A DNA stretch of 64,000 bases from DATARN01 sp963851105. GTDB lineage: Bacteria > Actinomycetota > Acidimicrobiia > Acidimicrobiales > Palsa-688. The notes beneath the pieces were generated by a model. That model made no database searches, was not told where the DNA came from, and worked only from the letters and a program-made list of their open reading frames with translations. The translations under genes and the position numbers were made by a program. Position 1 is the stretch's first letter; the number at the start of each line of letters is the position of its first letter. Of the stretch, positions 45,061-53,706 are shown in pieces. The stretch is from positions 1 through 64,000 of the forward strand of contig CAWKNP010000005.1 in assembly GCA_963851105.1 (NCBI GenBank), read 5' to 3'.

Positions 45061-46935
45061 GTGGGGCAGAATGGCCCGGTGCCTCGGCGCCGGTTGGGAT
45101 GGCTGTGGGTCCTGCTCACCGTCGGATCGCTGCTCAACGGTCTGCGTCTGCGCCAGCGCCTCTCCGGCCTGCGCTCGCTGGAACCCGCGGCGACGGGAAC
45201 CGGCGAGACCTCCTCCAGCGAAACGGGATCCGGTGACGACGACTTCACCCTCTTAGCCGGCCAAGGGGTCACCGTCAGCGCCGGTGTGCGGGCCGCGGCG
45301 GTGCGCTACGCCGGCAACGAAGGCCTCGACGTGGTCGATCTCGTTCCTGCGGCACTTTCCCCGGACCAGGCCCTCGACCTGGCCCGGGGCCTCGACACCA
45401 CCAGTTACCGGGCGGCACCCCTCGCCCCCGGGCGCGGCGCCCGTCACGCCGTCTTGACGCGCACAGCGGTCGCCGACCGGGCGCAGCTCGCCGCCGCGGC
45501 ACCAGCGTCCGATCGGGCTGCGTTCGTCCGCCTCACCGAGCGGCTGAAGCAACTGGCGGCCCGCACCACCGACGTCGTCGTGGCCCCCGAGCTTGCTGCC
45601 GTCGAGACCCCGCCCGACCAGCGCCGCGGTGAGCTGGAGGCTCTCTACGGCGCCTTCACCCCGCTGGCGCTCGCCATCCCTGCCACCCGCTCGTCGCTGC
45701 TCCTCCTGGGCATGCTCGCCAGCCCCGGCTGGGGCGCCGCCGCCGTGGCCGCGTTTGTGGCTCAGCCCTACCTGGCCACCGCCGGGACGCCGCTGCACCC
45801 GCCGGCGCCGTCGCCGGGCGCGGCGGTGGCCAGGCTCGTGGCGCCGTTCGCCGTACTCCGCGACGCTTTGCGAAACTCCGAGGCGCCGGGCGCCGACCCC
45901 GTCGAGTCCCGGCGGGCGGCCTATGCCTCCGAACTCGTTGGGGGGACGGCCCGATTTTTCGAGCCCCGTCGCACGACCTGCCCGTGGTGCGGGGGCAGAG
46001 CGCTCGACGAGCGCCTGCGCACACCCGACCTGGTCCAGTTCAAACCGGGCGAGTTCGTGCTCGAGGAGTGCCGCACCTGCGCGCTGGTCTTCCAGAACCC
46101 CCGGCTCACGATCGCGGGTCTCGACTTCTATTACCGCGACGTCTACGACGGGCTGGGTGCCCCGGGGATCCAGTTCCTTTTCGCCCAGAGCGAGCCCTCC
46201 TACCGGGGCCGCGTCGCGCTGGCCCGTCGCCACGCGGCGCCCGAGACGTGGCTCGACGTCGGCACCGGCTACGGGCACTTTTGTCTGATCGCCCGGGGGA
46301 TCCTCCCCGACACCCGCTTCGACGGCCTCGACATGGGCACAAGCATCGACGAGGCCCAGCAGCGGGGGTGGGTGGATCACGCCTACCGAGGTTTGTTCCC
46401 CGATCTGGTCGACGAGATGGCCGGCCGCTACGACATCGTCAGCATGCACCACTACCTCGAGCACACCCGCGACCCGCGCGCCGAGCTGGATGCGGCCCGG
46501 GTGGCCCTGAAGCCCGGCGGCCACCTGCTCATCGAGGTGCCGGACCCCGAGTCCCGCTTCGGGCGCCTCTTCGGCAAGTACTGGGTCCCCTGGCTCCAGC
46601 CCCAGCACCAGCAGTTCCTGTCCGTCGCCCATGTCAGCGCGGCCCTCGAAGCCCAGGGCTTCGCGGTGGTGGAGGTCGAGCGGGGGCCCGCCCACCAACC
46701 GGTTGACATCGGCGGTGCCATCGGGATGTGGATCCTCGCGACGGCGCCGCCGTCGCGCCTCCCGTGGCTCGACCCGCCCACCACCGCCGACAAGGTGAAG
46801 CGCGCCGCCATCCTCGGCGTCATGGCCCCCCTCGCCATCGCGGGCGTCGTTGCCGACCGGGCCCTGCAACCCTTCATCCGCCGGCGCGGCGCCGGCTGGG
46901 CCAGCGCCTACCGGATCCTGGCCCGCCGCCTCTAA
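45061..46935 (+). CDS. SAM-dependent methyltransferase with an unknown N-terminal region
   Basis: A 624-residue protein. GTG 45061 or, equally likely, GTG 45079 is the start; an N-terminal hydrophobic segment is at about 12-24. Residues about 60-290 are Ala-rich and unassigned, with a hydrophobic stretch near 205-240. A zinc-ribbon pair CPWCGG / CRTCALVFQNPRL (about 305-350) precedes a class I methyltransferase domain: WLDVGTGYGHFCLIA (motif I), DIVSMHHYLEHT and LKPGGHLLIEVPDPESRFG. This zinc-ribbon plus methyltransferase form is common in sugar- and lipid-modifying enzymes. It converges on the lipid-synthase cluster, so a shared pathway is possible but unproven. Confidence 0.82.
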   Translation: MGQNGPVPRRRLGWLWVLLTVGSLLNGLRLRQRLSGLRSLEPAATGTGETSSSETGSGDDDFTLLAGQGVTVSAGVRAAAVRYAGNEGLDVVDLVPAALSPDQALDLARGLDTTSYRAAPLAPGRGARHAVLTRTAVADRAQLAAAAPASDRAAFVRLTERLKQLAARTTDVVVAPELAAVETPPDQRRGELEALYGAFTPLALAIPATRSSLLLLGMLASPGWGAAAVAAFVAQPYLATAGTPLHPPAPSPGAAVARLVAPFAVLRDALRNSEAPGADPVESRRAAYASELVGGTARFFEPRRTTCPWCGGRALDERLRTPDLVQFKPGEFVLEECRTCALVFQNPRLTIAGLDFYYRDVYDGLGAPGIQFLFAQSEPSYRGRVALARRHAAPETWLDVGTGYGHFCLIARGILPDTRFDGLDMGTSIDEAQQRGWVDHAYRGLFPDLVDEMAGRYDIVSMHHYLEHTRDPRAELDAARVALKPGGHLLIEVPDPESRFGRLFGKYWVPWLQPQHQQFLSVAHVSAALEAQGFAVVEVERGPAHQPVDIGGAIGMWILATAPPSRLPWLDPPTTADKVKRAAILGVMAPLAIAGVVADRALQPFIRRRGAGWASAYRILARRL

Positions 46936-46960
46936 CGCGTGGGTGGTCCCCGACCTCTCC

Positions 46961-46996
46961 TGCTTTGAAACGACGTACTACCGTCGTTTCACAGCA
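46961..46996. repeat. Dispersed palindrome, copy 4 (supplies a stop codon)
   Basis: TGCTTTGAAACGAC (46961-46974) and GTCGTTTCACAGCA (46983-46996) pair with one mismatch around loop GTACTACC, the same loop as copy 1. The element lies between the convergent methyltransferase and glycosyltransferase genes. The glycosyltransferase TGA (46989-46991) lies inside the right arm. Confidence 0.85.
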
Positions 46997-48200
46997 CTTT
47001 GGGGTTGGGGCGGGCCGCCGGTGGCCCTGCCCCGGCTAGGGCCTCGAGAGCGTCGGCCGCGGCCGGAGGCCCCCCGGCCGCCTCGAAGGAGGCCCGGAGC
47101 CGCCCCGCCGCCTCCCGGTACGCCGGTTCATCGAGCACCGCCGAGATCGCCGCCGCCAGCTCGGGCGCCCGCACCCGGCCGAACTTGACCCGCACCGCGG
47201 CGCCGGCGTCGGTCACTTGTTGGGCCACGATCGGCTGGTCGTCCCGGATGGGCGCCACCACCAGCGGAAGGCCAGCGGCCAACGTCTCGCACACCGTGTT
47301 GTGGCCGCCGTGGGACACCACCGCGTCCATCCGCGGCAGCAGGGAGAGCTGGGGGACGAACCCCCGCACCAGCACGTTGGCCGGTACCACCCCGGCGAGG
47401 TCAGGTGGCCCGACCACCACTCCCTGCACCCGGTCACCCAGGGACCCCAGTGCGCCCACGGCCTCGCCGAGGAAACGCCGCCCCGCGGGCGCATTGATTG
47501 TCCCCAGCGACACCAGTACGCACGACCGAGCAGGGTCGAGCCACGACCAGGGAAACTCCGCCCCCGCCGGGCGCCCCCCGAGCGACGGTCCCACGAAGTG
47601 GTAGTGGGCGGGAAACACCCGCCCCGGACCCGCCAGCGCCGCCGTCGAGAACGCCAGCACCAACTCCGGCGAGAACCGGAGATCCCCCGAACCGGGGACT
47701 CCCAAGGAGCCCGCGAAGCTTGCCAGCTCCGAAGCGACCCACGCCCCCACCTTCGGCAGCAGGGCGAACGGGTCGACCAACTCCGCGGAGGTCGTCGCCG
47801 ACGTCGCCCACCGCAGCCCACGGCGGCGGGCGACGACGGCGCCCGCGATGGCCTGCTGGTCGACCACCAGCACGTCGGGAGCGAAGCGATCCACGGCCGC
47901 CTCGACGCCGGGCACCATGGCCCGCCCGAGGGGCAGCAAGAAATCCTCCCACAGGAACATCAGTGCCTCGGCGCCCCGCAGACCCTGCGACCGCTGTTTT
48001 GCCTCGGCCACCACCGCATCGTCGACGGCCGCCTCGGCGACCGGGATGAGTGTGGCGCCAGACGGCAGGAGGGGCCCTATGACCGACGCGTGCCCGGTCC
48101 AGGCCACCTCGTGGCCCCGCGCCGACAACGCTGCGGCCACGCCGACGGTGGGATTGGTGTGCCCGGTGAGCGGCGGTACCACGAACAAGAACCGGCTCAC
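46989..48200 (-). CDS. MGT-type glycosyltransferase (GT1 family)
   Basis: A 403-residue GT-B enzyme of the macrolide/UDP-glycosyltransferase group that moves a sugar from a nucleotide donor to a hydrophobic acceptor. GTG 48200 is chosen because the fold begins FLFVVPPLTGHTNPTVGVAA, the standard N terminus. The donor-binding segment SHGGHNTVCETLAAGLPLVV with RDDQPIVAQQV is intact (about 300-345). It is last in the minus-strand lipid-synthase cluster, 17 bases below the hydrolase gene, so it probably glycosylates the cluster product (inference). The final codons and the stop come from a palindromic repeat. Confidence 0.9.
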   Translation of the reverse strand: MSRFLFVVPPLTGHTNPTVGVAAALSARGHEVAWTGHASVIGPLLPSGATLIPVAEAAVDDAVVAEAKQRSQGLRGAEALMFLWEDFLLPLGRAMVPGVEAAVDRFAPDVLVVDQQAIAGAVVARRRGLRWATSATTSAELVDPFALLPKVGAWVASELASFAGSLGVPGSGDLRFSPELVLAFSTAALAGPGRVFPAHYHFVGPSLGGRPAGAEFPWSWLDPARSCVLVSLGTINAPAGRRFLGEAVGALGSLGDRVQGVVVGPPDLAGVVPANVLVRGFVPQLSLLPRMDAVVSHGGHNTVCETLAAGLPLVVAPIRDDQPIVAQQVTDAGAAVRVKFGRVRAPELAAAISAVLDEPAYREAAGRLRASFEAAGGPPAAADALEALAGAGPPAARPNPKVL

Positions 48201-48217
48201 CGCAGCATCTCGAGCCC

Positions 48218-49078
48218 CTACCCGACCAAGACCGAACCGGAGGCGCCGACGGTCGAGGCGCCGACGGACGAGGCGTCGACATACTCCGGCGCCGGCCCGT
48301 GCCTGCCGTCCAGCCACCACGCCAGTACGGCCTGGAGATGCGCCGGCACCTCCATCAGAATCGAGTGCCCGCACCCCCGCAGGATGTTCAAGGTGAAGTC
48401 GGGCACCAGGGTGCCCAGGTCCCGGGCCCGGTCGATGACGTCGGACTCGTCGCCGTAGATGGCCAGCACCGGGCAGGGCAACGTCGCCAGCGGTTCCCGG
48501 GGCAGCGGCACCGCGGTCAGCAGGTCTTCCACCAGGCTCGTGTGGTTGATCAGGGCATCAGCCTTTCGAGCCATCCGTGTCATCTTGCGCCCGGCGGCTG
48601 CGACCCAGGCTCGAGCTTCCTCCAACTCCATGCCGAAGGCGATCCCCCACAGTGTCCGGGCCATTTCCTCGCCCCACCCCTGGACCGCAAAATGACCCTC
48701 GATGAGCACCAAACTGGCGACCCGGGTCGGGTAGGCGAGGGCGAACGCCAGCCCTACCGTCCCGCCATAGCTGTTGCCCACCAGGTGAACCGGCCCCTCG
48801 ATGCCCAACTCGAACAGCAGCGACACCAGGTCGTCGACGGAGTCGTCGAGGGCGTAGCCGAGCGGCGGGCGCTCGGAGAGCCCGTGCCCGCGCAGGTCGT
48901 AGAGCATGACGTCGGCGCCGGCGACGGCGCACGGGTTGGCCAGGGTGTAATAGAAGCTGGACAGGTTGTCCATGACGAGGCCGTGGATGAAGACCACCGT
49001 CGGTCCGCCGCCGGATTCACCCGGCGGCGCCAGCTGCTGGACATGGAAGCGCACGCCGTTGGCGATGACATCAGCCAC
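48218..49078 (-). CDS. Alpha/beta hydrolase, possible product-releasing esterase/thioesterase
   Basis: A 286-residue alpha/beta hydrolase starting at GTG 49078, eight bases inside the acyl carrier protein gene. The oxyanion motif is FIHGLVMDN, the nucleophile elbow HLVGNSYGGTVGLAFA (Ser), and the acid and base are in YGDESDVIDRA and RGCGHSILME, so the triad is complete. Within a synthase operon that lacks a fused thioesterase domain, release or transfer of the acyl chain from the carrier is the most likely job; a cell-wall or lipid esterase is the alternative. Confidence 0.87.
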   Translation of the reverse strand: MADVIANGVRFHVQQLAPPGESGGGPTVVFIHGLVMDNLSSFYYTLANPCAVAGADVMLYDLRGHGLSERPPLGYALDDSVDDLVSLLFELGIEGPVHLVGNSYGGTVGLAFALAYPTRVASLVLIEGHFAVQGWGEEMARTLWGIAFGMELEEARAWVAAAGRKMTRMARKADALINHTSLVEDLLTAVPLPREPLATLPCPVLAIYGDESDVIDRARDLGTLVPDFTLNILRGCGHSILMEVPAHLQAVLAWWLDGRHGPAPEYVDASSVGASTVGASGSVLVG

Positions 49079-49361
49079 GGTTGGCCACCACCAGGCTCCG
49101 CTCGATGAGCTCGACGACCTGGCCGACCCGCAGGGCGATGATCTGGTGCAGGTCCATGTTGGCGAGGAAGCCCACAAAATCTACGTCGCCCCCGTAATGC
49201 GCCTTCATCAGCCCGGCGAGCGCCACGAACTCGATGCTCTCGAGCTCGAGGTCGCCCGAAAACGCAGTGTCCAGGGTGACCTGACACTCGAGCAGGTAGT
49301 CCTCGCCGATCACCTCGCCGAGCATTTCGGTGATGTCGGCCAGGATGGTGTCAGTGCCCAT
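49071..49361 (-). CDS. Free-standing acyl carrier protein
   Basis: A 96-residue carrier. ATG 49361 follows AGAGAGGA. The phosphopantetheine attachment site is in GDLELESIEFVALAGLM, with the Ser of Glu-Ser-Ile in place of the usual Asp-Ser-Leu. It overlaps the 3' end of the second synthase gene by 11 bases and the hydrolase by eight, so it is made with them. It may accept or hand over the chain built by the two large synthases, which have only one fused ACP between them. Confidence 0.9.
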   Translation of the reverse strand: MGTDTILADITEMLGEVIGEDYLLECQVTLDTAFSGDLELESIEFVALAGLMKAHYGGDVDFVGFLANMDLHQIIALRVGQVVELIERSLVVANRG

Positions 49362-52300
49362 GGGAAATCCTCTCTGAAAGGTCTGGGGAAAAGGGTTGGG
49401 ATGTCCCCGCCGCGGTCCAGCCGACCACGTAGCGGGTCCCACCGCTGTCAACAGTGGTGGTCTCGACCCACCACCACGATCCGTCGTCCAGGGCGGCGAC
49501 CAGCAGTTTCGGGCCGTCCACCTCGGTGATCTCGAAACGCTGCGGTCTTCCGCCGAGGCCGGTCCCGATTGCCTTGGCGACCGCTTCCTTGGCCGCCCAC
49601 AAGCGCGTCACCCACTCGTCGCGCGATCCGGTGGCGACCTGATCGAGCCGCGCCCGCTCGCCGTCGGTGCAGGCCATGGCCTCGAACTGCGGCGTCCGGG
49701 GCTCGACTGCTTCCACATCGATGCCGACCCCGTCGGGACCCACAAGCGCAACGGCCAGCTCGCCGGCGTGGGCGATGGAGATCCCGACACCGTCGGGCAG
49801 CCCGACGGCAAACGGTCGGCCGCCGGCCTCGTTGCCGATGACGAATTCGGCGGGATACAACGGTCCCGCTCCACGGTCCCAGAGCCACTGGCGGACGGCG
49901 TCTTTGGCTGCGATCCGGCCGAGCAACCAGCGGTGGCGACCTCGCGGGTTCTGCTGCTCGTACTGCGCGCGCTCAGTGGAGGCGAGGTAGCGGCGCATCA
50001 CCAGTTCGCGGTTGGCGGGGTCGTTCCAGCGGTCCCGGAGCAGCATCCAGCCGCCCGGCTGGTCCTCGGAGATCCGGTGGGACTCGGGCCAGCGCAGGAT
50101 GGGGTCGACCGCGTCGTCGGTCAGGAAGCGTCGGTCGGTCCAGCCCGTGATCCGGGCCCACACCGTGCCGTCCGGCAGCCGGAGCTCGAGGTCGGCGGTC
50201 ACCAGGGTGTCGGTCACCGAGCGGACCCACACGGTGCAGCCCAGCTCGACGCCCGGCGCGGGATGGGGGCCGAACAGCTCCATCCGCGCCACCGACGCGG
50301 GAAACGCCAGCTTGTCGGTCGCGACCGTCGTTCGGATCCAGAAGCCCATGAGCTGGCCGGCGTTGTCGAGCAGGCCGCCGGGAGCCGCCAAGCTGACCAG
50401 CTGGCCCCGGATGCCGTCGTCGGCATAGCCCGTGATGTCGCGGACGCCCTGGAAACGGGGGCCGTGGAACAGCCAGCGCCCCTCGTACAGCTCGCCCGCG
50501 CCCACGTGCGACGGGCGCTCGTTGTGCAGGGTGTCGACGCTGGCCGCGGGGGCGGCGGGGAACCGGTCGGCGACGAGCACCTTGCCCCGGGCGTAGCCCT
50601 CGAGGACGACGTCGATGTTGCCGTCACCGTCGGCGGTAGCGGTGACGGTCACCGTGACCGGCTCGGTCGGGGCCAGCCAGCGCAGGGCCCGGACCTGGGC
50701 GAGGCCGATCAGGGCCCGGCCCCCGGCGAGCGGCCGGGCGGCGTCGAGCATCATTTCCCACATGGTCGTCATCGGCACGACCGGGAAACAGTCGGCCATG
50801 TCGGGCCAGCCGTCGGCTTGGCGGTAGAAGCAGTGGTCGGCCAGGTAGGGCATCGTGGCCAGCGACACGACCTGGGTCGTGGTCGCCTTCTGGGGCGGGG
50901 CGTTCCACGAACGTAGAACGGCCTCGGCAGCGGCGGTGGCGTCGGCCAGCATTGCGTCGAATTCCGCCAGCACGGGATGGCCGACCGGGGGGGTAGCGCG
51001 ATTTCCGTCGTGTACACAGCGGAAATCGCGCTGCACCTCAGGGCCGAAGTGGACGAGCGGGGTGCCGAGGCGCAGCGTGACCGAGCCCGCCGGGCTGGCG
51101 CCGGGCGCCAGCCGCTCGAAGGCAGGCGCCCGGCCCTCGACCCACAGGGCGGCGGCCACCCGCAGCAGCTGGTCGAGGCCCGAGTGCTTGGCCGTCGATG
51201 CGCTGATCACCAGTTGCTCGCGGTCGCGCAGGGTGTCGTCGATGAACCCGGTGAGGCTGCCGCTGCCGACCTGGATGAAGGCTCGGACCCCGGCGTCATG
51301 GAGGCGGGTGACCATGGGACCGAAGCGGACGGCCTCGAGCAGGTGGCGGACGGTGAGCGCCTGCAACTCCGAAGGATCGGCGGGGTAGGGCGCGGCGATG
51401 GTGGCCGACCAGATCGGGGTGTGCGGGGGCCGCAGCGGCAGGTGGCGTAGGAGGTCGCCGACGGGGCCCAGGTAGGGCTCGATCATGGGCGTGTGGAAGC
51501 CGGAACGGAAGGCCAGCACCTGGCCCATGACGCCCTCCGCCCGGAGGCGGTCGAGGGCGACGGCGATGCTGGCCTCTTCGCCGCAGATGATCGACTGGTG
51601 GGGGCAATTGTCGTGCGAGACCACGATCCGCTCGAGGCCCACGATGGCGGCTTCGGCCATCTCGGCGCCGCAGCCCAGGGCGGCGAAGACTACGCCCGGC
51701 ACCTCGAGATTGTCCTGGTCGAAGGTGGCGATGACGGCGTCGATATCGGTGCCGTCGTGCATGCCGGCGGCGATCATGGCGTTCCACTCGCCGATGCTGT
51801 GGCCCGCCACCAGGTCCGGGGCGATCCCGAGCTGGCGCAGGGCGCCGTCGAACAGCCGCCCCACGGAGAGGGTGGCCACGCTGTGGCGGCCGAGGGTGTG
51901 GGTCCCCTCAAGGCGGGGTTCGGGCAGGCCGAAGTGGGCCGCCACACCGTCGACCTGGGGATCGAAGGTCTGTTCGACACCGGGGAAGAGGAACGCCAGC
52001 TTGGCCTGCGGATCGGCGAGTAGCGGGGTGGCGGTGAACCAGACGTCGTTGCGCCCCCGCCACGGCCGGCCCCGGGCCACGACTTTACGGGCCAGTTCCA
52101 GCCGGGTCGGGTTGGGGTCGACGATCGCCAGCCGCCACGGGCCGCCGGCGGGAACCGCCCCGATGTCGTCGCGGGCGAGCAGCGTGGCGTCGGCGGCCGC
52201 CAGCTGGAGGGACACATCGTCGGCGGAGGCGCCGGCGAGCAAGAGCACCCGCTGCGAGACACCGCGGCGCCGGCGGGGTTCGGGCACCCAGGAAGCGCCG

Positions 52301-53706
52301 GCACGGGCGTTGGGCGCCTCCTCCACGATGACGTGGGCGTTGATGCCGCCGAAGCCGAAGGCGTTGACCGCGGCTCGGCGGGGCTGGCCCTTGCCGACCT
52401 CTTCCCACGGCGTGGTCGAATCCGAAGGGCAGAACCGGGTGCCGGCCAGGGCGGGGTGGGGCTGCTCGCAATGCAGGGTGGGAGGCAGGACCCGGTGGTG
52501 CACGGCCAGCGCCGCCTTGATGAGGCCCGCGATGCCGGCGGCGGGCATGGAATGGCCGATCATCGACTTGACCGAGCCGAGAGCGATGGCCGGGCCGGCG
52601 GTGCCGAAGACCTGGCGCAACGTCGTGAGCTCCGCCTCGTCGCCCACCGGCGTAGCGGTTCCGTGGGCCTCGATGAGGCCGACCGCGTCGGGCGCGGACG
52701 GGTCGAGCCCGGCAGCTGACCACGCCCGCTCGAGGGCCAGAACCTGCCCCTCGACCCGGGGTCGCATGAGGCTCGAGTCGCGCCCGTCACTGGCGACGCC
52801 CGTGCCCCGGATGACGGCGTAGATGCGGTCACCGCTTCGCTCGGCGTCGGCCAGGCGCTTGAGGATGACCATGCCCGTGCCCTCGCCGATCAAGAGGCCG
52901 TCGGCGCGGCGGTCGAAGGGCCGGATGCTTTGGCTCGGGCTCAGCGCCTTCAGCTGGGAGAACACGCTCCACAGCGTCACGTCGTCGCACACGTGCACGC
53001 CGCCGGCGATGACGGCGTCGCATCGGCCACTGGCCAGCTCGGCGACGGCGTGGTCGACGGCCAGCAGGGAGGAGGCGCACGCCGCGTCGACCGTGTAGGC
53101 GGGGCCCTGGAGGTCGAGCCGGTTGGCGATGCGGGAGGCGGCCAGGTTGGGCACCAATCCAATGGAGGACTCGGGGCGCTCAGGGCCCAAGCGAGCCTGG
53201 AAGTCCTGGCGGACCTGCTCGAGCTGCGATTCGTTGAGGTCGGGCACCAGTTCCCGCAGGCTGGCGAGGAGTTGGCGACCGGCGCGGACCCGCTGGTCGA
53301 GGCGGGCGCCGCCGGCCGACAAGTAACCGCCCCGGCCCAGAATGACGCCGACGCGGGTGCGGTCGTCGAGGCAGCTGTCGCCGCCCGCGTCCGCGATGGC
53401 GGCGGCCGCCACTTTCAGGGCCAGCAACTGGTCGGGTTCGGTGCTGTCGACGGCCAGCGGCATGATCCCGAACTTGGCGGGCTCGAAGGTGGCGATGTCG
53501 TCGATGAAGCCGCCCCGGCGGCAGTAGAACTTGTCGCTGGCGGGGTGGTTCCAGGCGTCGGGGTCGTAGTAGGAGGCGTCCCACCGGGTGGCGGGCACGT
53601 CGGTGATGGCGTCGGTGCCCGTCACGATGTTGTGCCAGAACGAGTCCAGATCGACGGCGCCGGGAAAAAGGGCGGCCATCCCCACTATTGCGACGTCGGT
53701 GGTCAT
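49351..53706 (-). CDS. Type I synthase subunit: KS-AT-dehydratase-phosphopantetheinyl transferase
   Basis: A 1451-residue protein starting at ATG 53706, overlapping the upstream stop (ATGA). Ketosynthase about 1-450: Cys in VDAACASSLLAVD (about 208), His in EAHGTATPVGDEAELT and KSMIGHSMPAAGIAG, so it is catalytic rather than a chain-length factor. Acyltransferase about 590-890 with GHSIGEWNAM. Double-hotdog dehydratase about 945-1220: YLADHCFYRQ, FPVVPMTTMWEMM and LDNAGQLMGFW. The Sfp-type phosphopantetheinyl transferase at about 1260-1430 has VGIDVEAVEP and WAAKEAVAKAIGTGLGG. The order recalls PfaC/PfaB with a PfaE-like enzyme fused at the end. A 38-bp palindrome lies inside the gene near residue 900. 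Confidence 0.93.
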   Translation of the reverse strand: MTTDVAIVGMAALFPGAVDLDSFWHNIVTGTDAITDVPATRWDASYYDPDAWNHPASDKFYCRRGGFIDDIATFEPAKFGIMPLAVDSTEPDQLLALKVAAAAIADAGGDSCLDDRTRVGVILGRGGYLSAGGARLDQRVRAGRQLLASLRELVPDLNESQLEQVRQDFQARLGPERPESSIGLVPNLAASRIANRLDLQGPAYTVDAACASSLLAVDHAVAELASGRCDAVIAGGVHVCDDVTLWSVFSQLKALSPSQSIRPFDRRADGLLIGEGTGMVILKRLADAERSGDRIYAVIRGTGVASDGRDSSLMRPRVEGQVLALERAWSAAGLDPSAPDAVGLIEAHGTATPVGDEAELTTLRQVFGTAGPAIALGSVKSMIGHSMPAAGIAGLIKAALAVHHRVLPPTLHCEQPHPALAGTRFCPSDSTTPWEEVGKGQPRRAAVNAFGFGGINAHVIVEEAPNARAGASWVPEPRRRRGVSQRVLLLAGASADDVSLQLAAADATLLARDDIGAVPAGGPWRLAIVDPNPTRLELARKVVARGRPWRGRNDVWFTATPLLADPQAKLAFLFPGVEQTFDPQVDGVAAHFGLPEPRLEGTHTLGRHSVATLSVGRLFDGALRQLGIAPDLVAGHSIGEWNAMIAAGMHDGTDIDAVIATFDQDNLEVPGVVFAALGCGAEMAEAAIVGLERIVVSHDNCPHQSIICGEEASIAVALDRLRAEGVMGQVLAFRSGFHTPMIEPYLGPVGDLLRHLPLRPPHTPIWSATIAAPYPADPSELQALTVRHLLEAVRFGPMVTRLHDAGVRAFIQVGSGSLTGFIDDTLRDREQLVISASTAKHSGLDQLLRVAAALWVEGRAPAFERLAPGASPAGSVTLRLGTPLVHFGPEVQRDFRCVHDGNRATPPVGHPVLAEFDAMLADATAAAEAVLRSWNAPPQKATTTQVVSLATMPYLADHCFYRQADGWPDMADCFPVVPMTTMWEMMLDAARPLAGGRALIGLAQVRALRWLAPTEPVTVTVTATADGDGNIDVVLEGYARGKVLVADRFPAAPAASVDTLHNERPSHVGAGELYEGRWLFHGPRFQGVRDITGYADDGIRGQLVSLAAPGGLLDNAGQLMGFWIRTTVATDKLAFPASVARMELFGPHPAPGVELGCTVWVRSVTDTLVTADLELRLPDGTVWARITGWTDRRFLTDDAVDPILRWPESHRISEDQPGGWMLLRDRWNDPANRELVMRRYLASTERAQYEQQNPRGRHRWLLGRIAAKDAVRQWLWDRGAGPLYPAEFVIGNEAGGRPFAVGLPDGVGISIAHAGELAVALVGPDGVGIDVEAVEPRTPQFEAMACTDGERARLDQVATGSRDEWVTRLWAAKEAVAKAIGTGLGGRPQRFEITEVDGPKLLVAALDDGSWWWVETTTVDSGGTRYVVGWTAAGTSQPFSPDLSERISHGH
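50995..51032. repeat. 38-bp near-perfect palindrome inside the synthase gene
   Basis: AGCGCGATTTCCG (50995-51007) and CGGAAATCGCGCT (51020-51032) are perfect 13-bp arms, and the central GTGTACAC (51010-51017) is itself palindromic, so only two base pairs in 38 fail. It is translated in frame as part of FRCVHDGNRATPP, between the acyltransferase and dehydratase parts. Coding DNA seldom holds such a structure; an inserted palindromic element is the likely source. Confidence 0.85.
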
